A stretch of 64,000 nt of DNA from Robertmurraya korlensis. GTDB taxonomy: Bacteria > Bacillota > Bacilli > Bacillales > Cytobacillaceae. Location of the stretch: assembly GCF_023715225.1 (NCBI RefSeq), contig NZ_JAMBNS010000007.1, forward strand, positions 1 through 64,000. Reading direction: 5' to 3'. The position numbers and the translations under genes were made by a program. The notes under the pieces are model-generated. The model searched no databases. It worked only from the letters and a program-made list of their open reading frames with translations, and was not told where the DNA came from. Numbering within the stretch: the first letter of the stretch is position 1; every line of letters begins with the position of its first letter. Below are positions 18,510 through 27,161 of this stretch, in pieces.

Positions 18510-19195
18510 GGACGGTTGTTATTGCTGAAGATGAAGTAGATATCCAGAATTTATTGAAGCTCTATCTTGAGCAGGAGTATCGTGTGATCTCATTTGCTAA
18601 TGGAGAGGAGGCGTTAGCTGGCATCATAGATGTGATGCCAGATCTGGTGATTCTAGACATTCTCCTTCCTAGAATGAATGGTTTTAAAGTTTGTGAGAGA
18701 TTACGAGAGAAACAAATCCATATCCCAGTGATTTTTCTAAGTGCCAAAAGAGAACAAAGTGAAAAAATCCGTGGGCTAGAAATAGGTGCCGATGATTATA
18801 TCACAAAGCCATTTGATCCAGGAGAATTAATGGCCAGGGTAAAAGCACATTTGCGTCGCAGCAGTCAGCAGCCAGCTTCTGAAGAAGAAAAGACAAACAT
18901 GATTAAATGGGGAGAGCTACATATTGATATCGAACAATATGTAGTAACCGTTGGGGAGAAACCCATCCACTTATCAACAAAGGAAATACAACTGTTAATT
19001 TTGCTCGCTTCAAACCCAAGAAGAGTATTTAGTACGGAGCAGTTATATGACTTAATTTGGGGCGAAGACCAATTTGGTGATTTAAAAACAGTGTCTGTTC
19101 ATATCAGTACCTTAAGGAAAAAGATTGAGCCTAATCCGTCTAAACCAGAGTATATTATTACAGTAAGGGGATTTGGGTATAAATTTCTTACGTAA
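18506..19195 (+). CDS. OmpR/PhoB-family response regulator
   Basis: DNA-binding partner of the upstream kinase, 229 residues. The receiver domain (1-118) has acidic pair E8/D9, phosphorylatable D51 in VILDILLPRMNG, and K in YITKPFDPGE. The C-terminal winged helix (about 130-228) has TKEIQLLILLASNPRRVFS and the recognition helix VSVHISTLRKKIEP. ATG overlaps the kinase stop, so the pair is translationally coupled. A tandem TTAAC repeat of the kind bound by this family lies just after the gene, before the SinI-like gene. Confidence 0.93.
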   Translation: MRTVVIAEDEVDIQNLLKLYLEQEYRVISFANGEEALAGIIDVMPDLVILDILLPRMNGFKVCERLREKQIHIPVIFLSAKREQSEKIRGLEIGADDYITKPFDPGELMARVKAHLRRSSQQPASEEEKTNMIKWGELHIDIEQYVVTVGEKPIHLSTKEIQLLILLASNPRRVFSTEQLYDLIWGEDQFGDLKTVSVHISTLRKKIEPNPSKPEYIITVRGFGYKFLT

Positions 19196-19234
19196 AAGTT
19201 TAATTTTCTCCTTTTATTATAATTTTCCAATTTC

Positions 19235-19266
19235 TTAACTTTAATTTAACCTTCATCATTTATGAT
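19235..19266 (+). promoter_or_regulatory. Tandem TTAACT/TTAACC box and -10 ahead of the SinI-like gene
   Basis: TTAACT (19235-19240) and TTAACC (19246-19251) are spaced 11 bases start to start, the direct-repeat geometry of Gram-positive PhoP and related OmpR-type regulators. TATGAT (19261-19266) is a plausible -10 and there is no -35, consistent with activation. The regulator encoded just upstream, or PhoP, could bind it; this is inference. Confidence 0.5.
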
Positions 19267-19303
19267 TAAAGCTATGAGACTGGAATGATATAGGAGGAAA
19301 GCC

Positions 19304-19471
19304 ATGAAAGAGATTCAGAATCTTGACGGGGAATGGATTCAACTAATCAAACAGGCTAGAGATATGGGAATGTCCATCGAGGAAGTACGAACATTCTTAC
19401 AGTCCATTATGGATGGGAAAAATGTAACTGAGATCGTGGAGACTCTAAGTCTAAAAGTTTCTTTTACATAG
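19304..19471 (+). CDS. SinI-like anti-repressor small protein
   Basis: A 55-residue protein reading LDGEWIQLIKQARDMG then MSIEEVRTFLQ (residues 7-33). This is the SinI dimerisation motif LDxEWxxLIxxAxxxGxxxEEVRxFL that binds SinR-type repressors and removes them from DNA. B. subtilis SinI (57 aa) and SlrA are the models. AGGAGG lies eight bases before the ATG. No sinR gene is adjacent, so it would act on a repressor encoded elsewhere. The last 20 residues are not conserved in my memory of the family. It lies behind a two-component system and faces a secreted protease; in B. subtilis extracellular protease genes are SinR targets. Confidence 0.8.
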   Translation: MKEIQNLDGEWIQLIKQARDMGMSIEEVRTFLQSIMDGKNVTEIVETLSLKVSFT

Positions 19472-19541
19472 ATCTTCATTCACTCATTCACAACACAAGT
19501 CACCCTAATTGAAATACTTCTTAACTTTAATAAATAATAAA

Positions 19542-19577
19542 AATAATCCAGAGGAAACAGAATTCCTCTGGATTATT
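19542..19577. terminator. Bidirectional terminator
   Basis: AATAATCCAGAGGA pairs perfectly with TCCTCTGGATTATT (14 bp), between the convergent SinI-like and subtilase genes. Confidence 0.9.
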
Positions 19578-19588
19578 CTACTATTAAT

Positions 19589-20935
19589 TTACTTTAGCGC
19601 ATTCACTGCATTAATAGCTCCAAATCCTGATTCTCCATCATAGCCTGGTTTGAACCAGTCGTCAGCAGAATTTTGGATAATGTGTTTAACTTGAGCAGGG
19701 GAGAGAACATCTTTCCCGTACTTGGCAATAATGACTCCCGCAAGACCAGCTGTTTTTGGAGCAGCCATGGAAGTACCTGCATAGAAGGCATATCCTCCCG
19801 GAACGGTGGATAAGCATAATTTATTGCGATCTCTTAAATTGACATCACGTGTTTCTAGCCAAGCCGTACCGTAGTCTCCGCCTGGAGCGATCACATCAAT
19901 TTTACCAACACCATAGTTAGAATAGTAAGTGAGGTTTTTTTCTTGACCACCAGCAGCAACACGAATCATCGTTTGACTGCTTGGGCTCCGGTGAGTTGCC
20001 CCTTTATCATCTCCTGAAAGCTTCCCTGGACTTGAAATATCTACACCAGCGTTACCAGCAGATCCGACAACGGTTACTCCACTCTTGATCGCATATTGTA
20101 TCGCACGGTTGAAGAGACGAACATCCGCAACTACCTCTTGTGTTGCATAATCAGGATTTTGGAACCAATCGTAACCGCCTAGTGACATATTAACGACATC
20201 TACATTGTCATCAGCCGCTGTCATTAATGCATTGGCGATATCAGAAGTATTAGCTCCACCGGTTGGTCCAAACACTCTGTAGGCGGCAACTTTTAATTCT
20301 GGTCCGATTCCTAATACTCTTCCATTTCCAGCAATGGAACCAGCGACGTGAGTTCCATGGCCATCTTCATCCATCGCACTTGAAATGCCAGGGACAAAAG
20401 ACTTTCCGTAAGCATAGTTTTCCTTTATATCAGGGTGAGTATAATCTATTCCAGTGTCCACAACGGCTACAACAATATCCTTTCCATCCTTCGCTTCACC
20501 GGTTCCGCCTTCCAAGTTCCAAGACGCCCCATTGTTTGTTACTTGTTTGATATCCCATTGATAGGTGTTATATAAATCATTTGCAGGTGTAGCTGTAAAA
20601 TCATCTTCAAGAACGTCCACATTTACAGGGGCTTCAGGATAAATGGTGCTTTCCACCCCAGCATCTAGTACGACTGTGCTTTTTTCGATGTCTGCTACAA
20701 AATTAGGATTATCTGAGTTGACCTTAACAGCACCTAATTTCGGTATGGCCTTAGTAACTTTGCCACCATAACTTTTTACTAGGTCTTGATAGTTTGATGG
20801 AAGAGTTGTATCAGATTTAAAGATAACTATGTAGTTCTTGTCCACCGCCTGAGCTTGAGTAACCCCTATGCTTCCAAAAAAGGCAGTAGCACTCAGTGTA
20901 GCTGTTAACGCACCGGCAATCCATTTCTTCTTCAT
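19589..20935 (-). CDS. Secreted subtilisin-family serine protease (S8)
   Basis: Extracellular protease of 448 residues. It has a signal peptide ending near TQAQA (1-30), an I9-type propeptide inhibitor (about 33-100, KNYIVIFKSDTTLPSNYQ), and a catalytic domain with D160 (VVDTGID), H193 (DGHGTHVAG) and S389 (GTSMAAP). Oxyanion Asn is in VGSAGNAG. No C-terminal extension is present. The ATG at 20935 has AGGGGGA eight bases upstream; the longer frame to 21028 has no signal peptide at its start. It is monocistronic and convergent with the SinI-like gene. Confidence 0.93.
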   Translation of the reverse strand: MKKKWIAGALTATLSATAFFGSIGVTQAQAVDKNYIVIFKSDTTLPSNYQDLVKSYGGKVTKAIPKLGAVKVNSDNPNFVADIEKSTVVLDAGVESTIYPEAPVNVDVLEDDFTATPANDLYNTYQWDIKQVTNNGASWNLEGGTGEAKDGKDIVVAVVDTGIDYTHPDIKENYAYGKSFVPGISSAMDEDGHGTHVAGSIAGNGRVLGIGPELKVAAYRVFGPTGGANTSDIANALMTAADDNVDVVNMSLGGYDWFQNPDYATQEVVADVRLFNRAIQYAIKSGVTVVGSAGNAGVDISSPGKLSGDDKGATHRSPSSQTMIRVAAGGQEKNLTYYSNYGVGKIDVIAPGGDYGTAWLETRDVNLRDRNKLCLSTVPGGYAFYAGTSMAAPKTAGLAGVIIAKYGKDVLSPAQVKHIIQNSADDWFKPGYDGESGFGAINAVNALK

Positions 20936-21077
20936 TAAAATCCCCCTATTAAAAGAATTTTCCAACAACTTAATTATAAAATTCACTCTCATAACGCTCA
21001 ATGGGTGCATTTTGTTTAAACTTGTCATTACTTGTTCGAAATATAAAAAAGTTTCGACAACCGTAATTTAAGCAGGG

Positions 21078-21109
21078 CAAAAAGTCCTTCATTCCTTTAT
21101 GAAGGACTA
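21078..21109 (-). terminator. Terminator of the spore coat operon
   Basis: AGTCCTTCAT (21083-21092) pairs with ATGAAGGACT (21099-21108); read leftward it is followed by TTTTTGCC. Confidence 0.85.
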
Positions 21110-21123
21110 AAAATCAGCCACAG

Positions 21124-22077
21124 TTATTTACTCTTATACAAATCCTTTATATCCTCAATTTCCATTAATAGGCCATCCTTTAAAGTAATCTTTGGATCGT
21201 AATTTAAGAGTTTTTGAGCTTTTGTAATATCAGCCCATGTATGACGTGGTTCTCCGTAAGTAGATCCTGTATATCGAACATCAAGTTTTTGGCCAAGAGC
21301 GTCTTCAAGGATGGATAAGCAAGTTAAAAGGGAGGCTCTTTCTTTACCGCCGATATTGATCGTTTCTCCTGCGATGCCTTCTGAGGTAGCTGCAGAAGCA
21401 ATGGCGTTTACACAGTCGCTAATAAAAGTGAAATCCCTTGTTTGCTTTCCATCTCCATATATTTCTATTGTTTCGTTGGAAAGTGTTCGTTTAATGAATT
21501 TATGAAAGGCCATGTCTGGTCGCTGCCTTGGACCATAGACGGTAAATAATCGTAAGATCGTGATGGGGAGCCCATCATTTTGATGAAATACTCGACACAA
21601 ATGTTCTCCGGACAATTTCGTAACTCCATATGGAGATAGTGGTGTTGGTTCAGAAGTTTCAGTTACTTTGCCATCCTTTTGACCGTAGACGGAAGAGGTC
21701 GAAGTATAAATGAATTTTTTAATCGGAAATTTAAGACAAGCTTCTAATAACGTTTGAGTTACTATAATATTATTGGTTACATACAAGGTGAAGTCCTGGC
21801 CCCAGCTAGATCTTACACCTGGAACACCTGCTAGATGGTAGATGATATCTACTCCCTCAAGTAAGGTGTCCCAATTGGCTTGTAGTAAATCCTCTTCAAC
21901 AAATGTAAATCTTGTGGAATGTAATAGGTTTTGAAGGTTTCGTTCACGAATCCATCTGGAAGTACCAACTGGTAGAAACACATCAATACCTATAACCTCA
22001 TTTTGGGGATTTTGTAGCAAGCGCTCACAGAGATGAGATCCGATAAAACCTGCAGCACCTGTGACAAGAATTTTCAT
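21124..22077 (-). CDS. NAD-dependent nucleotide-sugar epimerase/dehydratase (YtcB-like)
   Basis: Extended short-chain dehydrogenase of 317 residues acting on UDP-sugars. The NAD site is GAAGFIGSHL (near 8-17), the catalytic triad includes Ser/Thr in TSTSSVYG and YGVTK, and the substrate loop has TVYGPRQRPDMAFHKFI. In B. subtilis the related YtcB belongs to the ytcABC-cotSA-cotS sporulation group. ATG 22077 has AAAGGAAG about eight bases upstream. It is the last gene of a leftward operon after the glycosyltransferase (21 bases). The exact sugar is not determined. Confidence 0.87.
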   Translation of the reverse strand: MKILVTGAAGFIGSHLCERLLQNPQNEVIGIDVFLPVGTSRWIRERNLQNLLHSTRFTFVEEDLLQANWDTLLEGVDIIYHLAGVPGVRSSWGQDFTLYVTNNIIVTQTLLEACLKFPIKKFIYTSTSSVYGQKDGKVTETSEPTPLSPYGVTKLSGEHLCRVFHQNDGLPITILRLFTVYGPRQRPDMAFHKFIKRTLSNETIEIYGDGKQTRDFTFISDCVNAIASAATSEGIAGETINIGGKERASLLTCLSILEDALGQKLDVRYTGSTYGEPRHTWADITKAQKLLNYDPKITLKDGLLMEIEDIKDLYKSK

Positions 22078-22098
22078 AATGCACACTTCCTTTGGCTG

Positions 22099-23253
22099 CT
22101 AATTTTCGGAAGGATTTCTCTCCCAAACGGAAAGGATATTATTGGCTACATGATTCCATGTGAAGTTTTCTTCAACCAGTTTTCGACCGCGTAGCCCCAT
22201 ATTCCTCGTAGATTCTAAATTTGCTAGCATGTTATTTAGGTGGTTGGCGTATTCTATTGGGTCTTCTGGGTTTTGGACCAGATAGCCATTATCGTTCAGG
22301 ATGATTTCTGGATTCCCACCTCTAGCGGTAGTGATAAATGGAAGCCCTGCCGCCATGGCTTCATAATGAACTCTAGCAAGTGGTTCTTCCCAGATGGATG
22401 TACAAACAAATACATCTGCGGCACAAAACCAATTGTGAACTTCATCTGCTTGAACAAATCCTGTCGTGATCACTGGAATAGGGGATCTTTCTGCTAAAGC
22501 ACGTGTGTAGGAGATGTAATCACTAACCCTATCATCGCTATACCAGGCTGCCCCTACGATCACGAGTACCGCATCTTTTGATTTAACATGTGACATGGCC
22601 TTAACCAGAACATGTGGACCTTTGTTTCTAGAGAGACGACCAACAAATAAAATAATTTTTTTGGACCCTAAGTCGTATTTGGCACGAATGGCTTTTCTAG
22701 CCTGTAGAGCAGATTCTGATTTGGTCCAAGGAGCAAACCTGGACAAATCTACACCGGAATAGATGGGGAAGATTTTGGGTGCTGCTTCTGGAAAATAAGA
22801 AACGATGGTTTGCCCAATATATTTACTAATCGTTATGATTGTTTCTAATTTCTCTATCGCTGCTGCACCTTCCGCACGACTAATTTTCTCTGGCTTAAAC
22901 ATATCATTGTGCATGCTTAATATGATGCGGGAGTTAGGAGCGAGTTCGCTTACTGGAACGACCAGCTTTGGACGGTTAAAAATGTGAATGATGTCGTATT
23001 GCTCTTCTGTTTCTGACAAATATTTCACGATTCCTTGTTTGTAAACATCTAGTAACCTCTGAGAATCAATACGGACGTAGCGGATACCATTAACAACCTC
23101 TTCGTCAGGTAGATCTGGATCTGTTCTGCTAATGATGGTAACCTGATGTTGCTCGCTTAATAAGTGGGATACACCGCATATATACGTTTGGATAGCGCCA
23201 CCTCGAATATTAGGGACAGGTAGCATTTCTGTACAAATCAGCAACACATTCAT
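22099..23253 (-). CDS. GT4 glycosyltransferase of spore coat type (CotSA/YtcC-like)
   Basis: Retaining glycosyltransferase of 384 residues with two Rossmann domains. The N-terminal domain has LPVPNIRGGAIQTYICGV (acceptor side). The C-terminal domain has KKIILFVGRLSRNKGPHVLV and the EX7E-type donor motif PLARVHYEAMAAGLPFITTARGG, giving family GT4. No membrane segment. It lies between the CotS-like gene and the epimerase, so it probably adds a sugar to a coat component in the mother cell. Donor and acceptor are unknown. Confidence 0.87.
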   Translation of the reverse strand: MNVLLICTEMLPVPNIRGGAIQTYICGVSHLLSEQHQVTIISRTDPDLPDEEVVNGIRYVRIDSQRLLDVYKQGIVKYLSETEEQYDIIHIFNRPKLVVPVSELAPNSRIILSMHNDMFKPEKISRAEGAAAIEKLETIITISKYIGQTIVSYFPEAAPKIFPIYSGVDLSRFAPWTKSESALQARKAIRAKYDLGSKKIILFVGRLSRNKGPHVLVKAMSHVKSKDAVLVIVGAAWYSDDRVSDYISYTRALAERSPIPVITTGFVQADEVHNWFCAADVFVCTSIWEEPLARVHYEAMAAGLPFITTARGGNPEIILNDNGYLVQNPEDPIEYANHLNNMLANLESTRNMGLRGRKLVEENFTWNHVANNILSVWERNPSEN

Positions 23254-23293
23254 GTGCGTTCTCCCTTCTTCATATATTTCGTAGAAAGTAAAC

Positions 23294-24952
23294 TTATTTT
23301 TTCTTTTTTGTCTTCTGTTCGTACTCTAACTTTTTCCGCTGAACTTTTGCTACAATACTTTCAAATTCAGCGTTGGTTCTTTTTATCTGCATGGGTTTCG
23401 AAGAAGTGGGCCGTTCAGTCTTTTTAAGAACCTTGGACGGTTTTTCTTTTTCTTCATTCATTTTCTTGAGCAATTTTGGAAGATCATCTTCTAGAATGGA
23501 TTTTAGAAGGAGATCGAGGTCGACTAAATGATCCTTATTGCTACTACTATTAGACTTGAGGGACGGTAGTGTTTTTATTCTTTGGATCCTTGAACGCAAA
23601 CTTTCTCGCTCTTGAAGGGATTTCTTTGCTTCAGGTTCCTTAGAGTTAAATTCTTTAGTCTTAGAATCTTTTGACTTAGACTCCTTAGGCTCTTCGAAAG
23701 TGGACGGCATGCTTTGTTGTTCTTTAGATGGATCTGACTTTTTGAATTCATTTTTATTACTGACTAGCATATCTGTGTTGCCTAATACAACTGCACTTGG
23801 ATTGACATCATAAATGACTTCTTCCTCTGTATAATCACCTGGTAGGTACTTCTCTTTGTCTTTAGCTAATTCGGATAAAACTTCCCATTTATTGGATTCT
23901 GTTAGGGTGATTCTGTCTAAGATGGCATCCAGTTCAGTGTTCATAAAATTCACTGGTTCGAAAACTACCTCTTTTACATGCTTATAAAACTCATTTGGAA
24001 ACGCCATATCAATCCATAATAATTCAAAGGTTTCTTGGTCGATTGGATTGGCTTGGTGGTAGGCGTCTATTACACCGCGTATCCATTCGAGATCCCAGGT
24101 TCCCATATCATCCATCGTGCTTGTAATGATTTTTCGCAAATCACGAATTGGTAAATCATAAGAAACTCCATCCAAGTCGATAACCCAAATTCCACCAGGT
24201 CCTTGCTGTCCATTAGACCAGCCATAGTCTTGGTGAGCTAACCCCCAATGTGCTTCCCCTTTTGCAATCATTTTTCGATAGGCGGATTGCTTGAATTTTT
24301 CATACATGTCATTGGCCTGCTGTTCAAATTTGTCTACAACAGAAAGTAAGTGTGGGCTCGCGACCGTTTCAGGGTAGGCGTGGGCGATATCTCGGAACCA
24401 ACCTATTTTTTGAATCATTTTCTCGTAATATTGATTCCATCGATACAGTCGAGAGGACTTTTTTGAGCCGTTTGGTGGAATATATCCTTTCGTATGACGG
24501 TGGAATTCTCCAAGACCATAGCAAAGTGCAGAGGCACCCTCTAAATCAATTTTCATTAGTTGTTCAAGCGGAGTTACCCAATCGGTGACAATCCATAACT
24601 TACCTCCAGCCTCTACGTAAAGGTGATTCTCCTTTGTGGGGATAAGGGAGGCAACTCGTGCTCCCTGCTGAACAACATACAATTGAGCACCAATACTAAA
24701 TAAACTCCTTGTGGGCTGGCGGTGAAGGACCTTAATACTGCGTGGTCCATGATTGGTCTCAATTTTCCATATTGCTCCGCCTTTATCGGGCTTTGAGGTG
24801 ATAAGAGTCATTTCGGAGACGGTCATATCATAATGTGATATTACTTCATAAGCCATTTTCTCTAGCTCTGGTGGGACATATTGTTCTAGGTCTGCCTCGC
24901 TAGTGGCTGAATCGACTAGATGATCCCACGGTTCAATCGTATATTCATGCAC
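23294..24952 (-). CDS. CotS-family spore coat protein with a long Lys-rich tail
   Basis: Protein of 552 residues. The first about 365 form the CotS aminoglycoside-phosphotransferase-like fold, with HQDYGWSN (HxDxxxxN loop) and IDLDGVSYD in the place of the metal-binding Asp. Residues from about 400 to 552 are a low-complexity extension rich in Lys, Ser, Glu and Pro, ending QKTKKKK; ordinary CotS proteins are about 350 residues. The start is GTG 24952, because GGAGG lies eight bases upstream; the TTG at 24973 precedes that site. It is the first gene of the leftward coat-sugar operon. Catalysis is unproven for this family. A mother-cell promoter is expected but not confidently seen. Confidence 0.85.
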   Translation of the reverse strand: MHEYTIEPWDHLVDSATSEADLEQYVPPELEKMAYEVISHYDMTVSEMTLITSKPDKGGAIWKIETNHGPRSIKVLHRQPTRSLFSIGAQLYVVQQGARVASLIPTKENHLYVEAGGKLWIVTDWVTPLEQLMKIDLEGASALCYGLGEFHRHTKGYIPPNGSKKSSRLYRWNQYYEKMIQKIGWFRDIAHAYPETVASPHLLSVVDKFEQQANDMYEKFKQSAYRKMIAKGEAHWGLAHQDYGWSNGQQGPGGIWVIDLDGVSYDLPIRDLRKIITSTMDDMGTWDLEWIRGVIDAYHQANPIDQETFELLWIDMAFPNEFYKHVKEVVFEPVNFMNTELDAILDRITLTESNKWEVLSELAKDKEKYLPGDYTEEEVIYDVNPSAVVLGNTDMLVSNKNEFKKSDPSKEQQSMPSTFEEPKESKSKDSKTKEFNSKEPEAKKSLQERESLRSRIQRIKTLPSLKSNSSSNKDHLVDLDLLLKSILEDDLPKLLKKMNEEKEKPSKVLKKTERPTSSKPMQIKRTNAEFESIVAKVQRKKLEYEQKTKKKK

Positions 24953-25160
24953 ATTTTTTTCCTCCAATCTCAAGACAAAAAACTAGCTTGCTTATTTATA
25001 TGTCAAAGAGAAGGACATGGAATGGGGCATTCGTGGAGCTTGAGCGTAATTACCGGGGAAAAATTGGTCTTTTTGTGGAGTTTTTGTATTGAATGAATGG
25101 GTGATTAAACTAGGGGGAATCTATACCATATAAGTGATATGTACGAAGGGGCCATCATGA

Positions 25161-25607
25161 ATGAAGGTGTTATCCATGATTCAACCATGGGCAAGTTTGT
25201 TCGTTTTAGGAGAGACGCAATATGAAACAAGGACTTGGAAGACCAATTACCGAGGTACACTAGCTATACATACTAGTAAAAAAGTGGACAGAGATTCTTG
25301 TAGTCATCCGAACATTCTCGAACTACTAGCGAAGCATGGTTACACAGCTAGTAACCTACCTACCGGAGTGATAATCGGTACATGTATTCTGAAAAATTGT
25401 ATCAAAGTCGCTGAAAACCATAACACATGGGCACTTTTAGAAGACGGTCGGCTAGTTGAGGGAAATGATTTCTTTTTAGGTGATTATCGAGTGGGTGGTT
25501 ATGTGTGGGAAGTTGAAAATAAGAAGTTGCTAGAAGAATTCCTACCTGCTAAAGGGCAGCTGGGGATATGGAAGTATAATGAAGATTCTCAAAACTCACC
25601 TAAATAG
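25161..25607 (+). CDS. ASCH-domain protein
   Basis: Soluble protein of 148 residues. MKVLSMIQPWASLFVLGETQYETRTW, with the W-x8-G-K/T-E-R-W pattern, and YRGTLAIHTSKK are the hallmarks of ASCH, a PUA-like fold thought to bind RNA or modified nucleosides. Further conserved stretches are GVIIGTCILKNC and GGYVWEVEN. AGGGG lies about ten bases before the ATG. No partner gene is evident, and the 137-bp gap before the PRPP synthetase paralogue suggests separate transcription. Confidence 0.85.
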   Translation: MKVLSMIQPWASLFVLGETQYETRTWKTNYRGTLAIHTSKKVDRDSCSHPNILELLAKHGYTASNLPTGVIIGTCILKNCIKVAENHNTWALLEDGRLVEGNDFFLGDYRVGGYVWEVENKKLLEEFLPAKGQLGIWKYNEDSQNSPK

Positions 25608-25744
25608 GTTATAATTAAGACAAGTTGTGACAAAAATCAACATTTTTCACTGTGGAAGCAGGAAAAAAAGACAGGTAAAGAGAATGTATGTAGAATCGTA
25701 TATTGAATCGAAAAAAGAATGAATAAGAGTATGGGGGATAAAAG

Positions 25745-26695
25745 GTGCCTTATCAATTAAGTAATAATTTCAGGTTGTTTTCGTTGAATTCAAACCGTAA
25801 GCTCGTAGAAGAGATGGCGGAGCTTTTAGGTTGTAAAATGGGAAATTGTTCAGTTTCACAGTTTAGCGATGGAGAAATACAAATTCATATTGAAGAGAGT
25901 GTCCGCGGCTGTGAGGTATTTGTGGTTCAATCCACTTCGTACCCTGTGAACGATAATATTTTAGAGCTTTTAATTATGATTGATGCATTAAAAAGAGCCT
26001 CCGCAGGTGTCATCAATGTAGTGATTCCTTACTACGCTTATGGTCGACAGGATCGGAAGGCACGTTCTCGTGAGCCAATCACCGCTAAGCTAGTAGCCAA
26101 TCTATTAGAATCAGCTGGGGCGAATCGAGTTCTTACCATGGATCTTCATACTCCTCAGTTACAAGGGTTCTTTGATATCCCTGTAGAGCATTTAATCGGT
26201 GTACCCGTTCTTGCGCAATATTTTATGGAGAAAGGGCTAGAGGATATGGTCATTGTGGCACCACACAACGGTAGTATCGGAAGAACTAGAAAATTGGCCA
26301 ATACTCTAAATGCACCAATCGCTCTTATAGATAAAAGAAAGCTAGAAGAAGGCGCCCAAGAAACATACGATGTGATTGGAAATGTAGAAGGTAAAAACGC
26401 AATCATTATTGATGACCTTATTGATACAGGAACAACCATTACGTTTGCAGCAAAAGCATTAGCCGAACACGGTGCAAAAGCCATCTATGCAGGCTGTACA
26501 CACGCAGTGTTTACAGGGAACTCCATTGAAAAAATTGAACAGTCACCAATTAAAGAACTTGTTGTGACGAATACGATTGAACAATCTGAAGAAAAGCAAC
26601 TTGAGAAAATTACTTGCTTATCTGTTGCCCCATTGCTGGTTGAAGCGATTGACCGAATTCATAGTGAGAAAGCGGTAAGTCCATTATTTGAATAA
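25745..26695 (+). CDS. Divergent ribose-phosphate pyrophosphokinase paralogue
   Basis: Class I PRPP synthetase fold, 316 residues, both Rossmann halves complete. Conserved parts include the [18 protein letters not shown] start, [21 protein letters not shown] (ATP loop) and the PRPP loop [13 protein letters not shown]. It differs from the housekeeping enzyme at key sites: SPDHGGVTRARKLAD is replaced by [15 protein letters not shown], and the flexible loop after IDKR reads KLEEGAQE instead of RPRPNVAE, so the second catalytic Arg is Lys. The start is GTG 25745 after a GGGGGA site. The gene is not next to glmU-type genes, so it is probably a second copy. PRPP synthesis is likely but unproven; a regulatory or altered role is possible. 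Confidence 0.82.
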   Translation: MPYQLSNNFRLFSLNSNRKLVEEMAELLGCKMGNCSVSQFSDGEIQIHIEESVRGCEVFVVQSTSYPVNDNILELLIMIDALKRASAGVINVVIPYYAYGRQDRKARSREPITAKLVANLLESAGANRVLTMDLHTPQLQGFFDIPVEHLIGVPVLAQYFMEKGLEDMVIVAPHNGSIGRTRKLANTLNAPIALIDKRKLEEGAQETYDVIGNVEGKNAIIIDDLIDTGTTITFAAKALAEHGAKAIYAGCTHAVFTGNSIEKIEQSPIKELVVTNTIEQSEEKQLEKITCLSVAPLLVEAIDRIHSEKAVSPLFE

Positions 26696-26700
26696 CAAAG

Positions 26701-26732
26701 AAACTCTATCTGACTCAAGGATAGAGTTTTTT
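26701..26732 (+). terminator. Terminator after the PRPP synthetase paralogue
   Basis: AAACTCTATC pairs with GATAGAGTTT, followed by TTTT. It is also usable leftward for the small membrane gene. Confidence 0.85.
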
Positions 26733-26748
26733 GGTATTGCTGTTATTG

Positions 26749-27054
26749 TTATTGATACGCTTGAATCATCTTAACAATAGCGACACATAGACCTAAGGCA
26801 ATGGCCTTTGTTTTCGCAGGGTGTTGACGCTTGCTAGCATAAAGGTAAATCAGAACCATAGCAAAGCCCATAGGAACCCACAAGGTAAAATCTCCGTCCT
26901 CAGTTGTAGTTGAAAAGAGAGGACTAATATTCGTACTTACAAAAAAATATATAAATATAGTAAAATTCCGATTTTCAAGTTCTTTACTCCATCTGTAAAG
27001 TAAATACAATATGCCAATAAATAATAAAGGAATTAGAATATTTTTTATCAGCAC
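26749..27054 (-). CDS. Small membrane protein of unknown function
   Basis: About 101 residues with three hydrophobic segments: an N-terminal helix (LIKNILIPLLFIGILYLLYRW), a weaker one at FTIFIYFFVSTNI, and FTLWVPMGFAMVLIYLYA, then a short hydrophobic end with IALGLCVAIVKMI. The GTG at 27054 is nine bases after AAAGGACGG; GTG 27072 is an alternative start that would overlap that site. I do not recognise a family. It is convergent with the PRPP synthetase paralogue. Confidence 0.55.
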   Translation of the reverse strand: MLIKNILIPLLFIGILYLLYRWSKELENRNFTIFIYFFVSTNISPLFSTTTEDGDFTLWVPMGFAMVLIYLYASKRQHPAKTKAIALGLCVAIVKMIQAYQ

Positions 27055-27161
27055 AAGAATCCGTCCTTTCACCAGTGAATAAAGTTATTGTAACATCCGA
27101 TATGGTAAAATTGGGTAAAAAGAGTGTTTGTTTTGTGACGAAATAAAACGGGGGTGGGACC

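Noticed and set aside
24953-25080. Sigma-K promoter of the spore coat operon
   Set aside because: CATATAAATA on the minus strand is near the -10 consensus but its last TA is one base off and no clear -35 exists; left out as unsupported.
25000-25092. 30-codon frame upstream of the ASCH gene
   Set aside because: No RBS and no conserved pattern.
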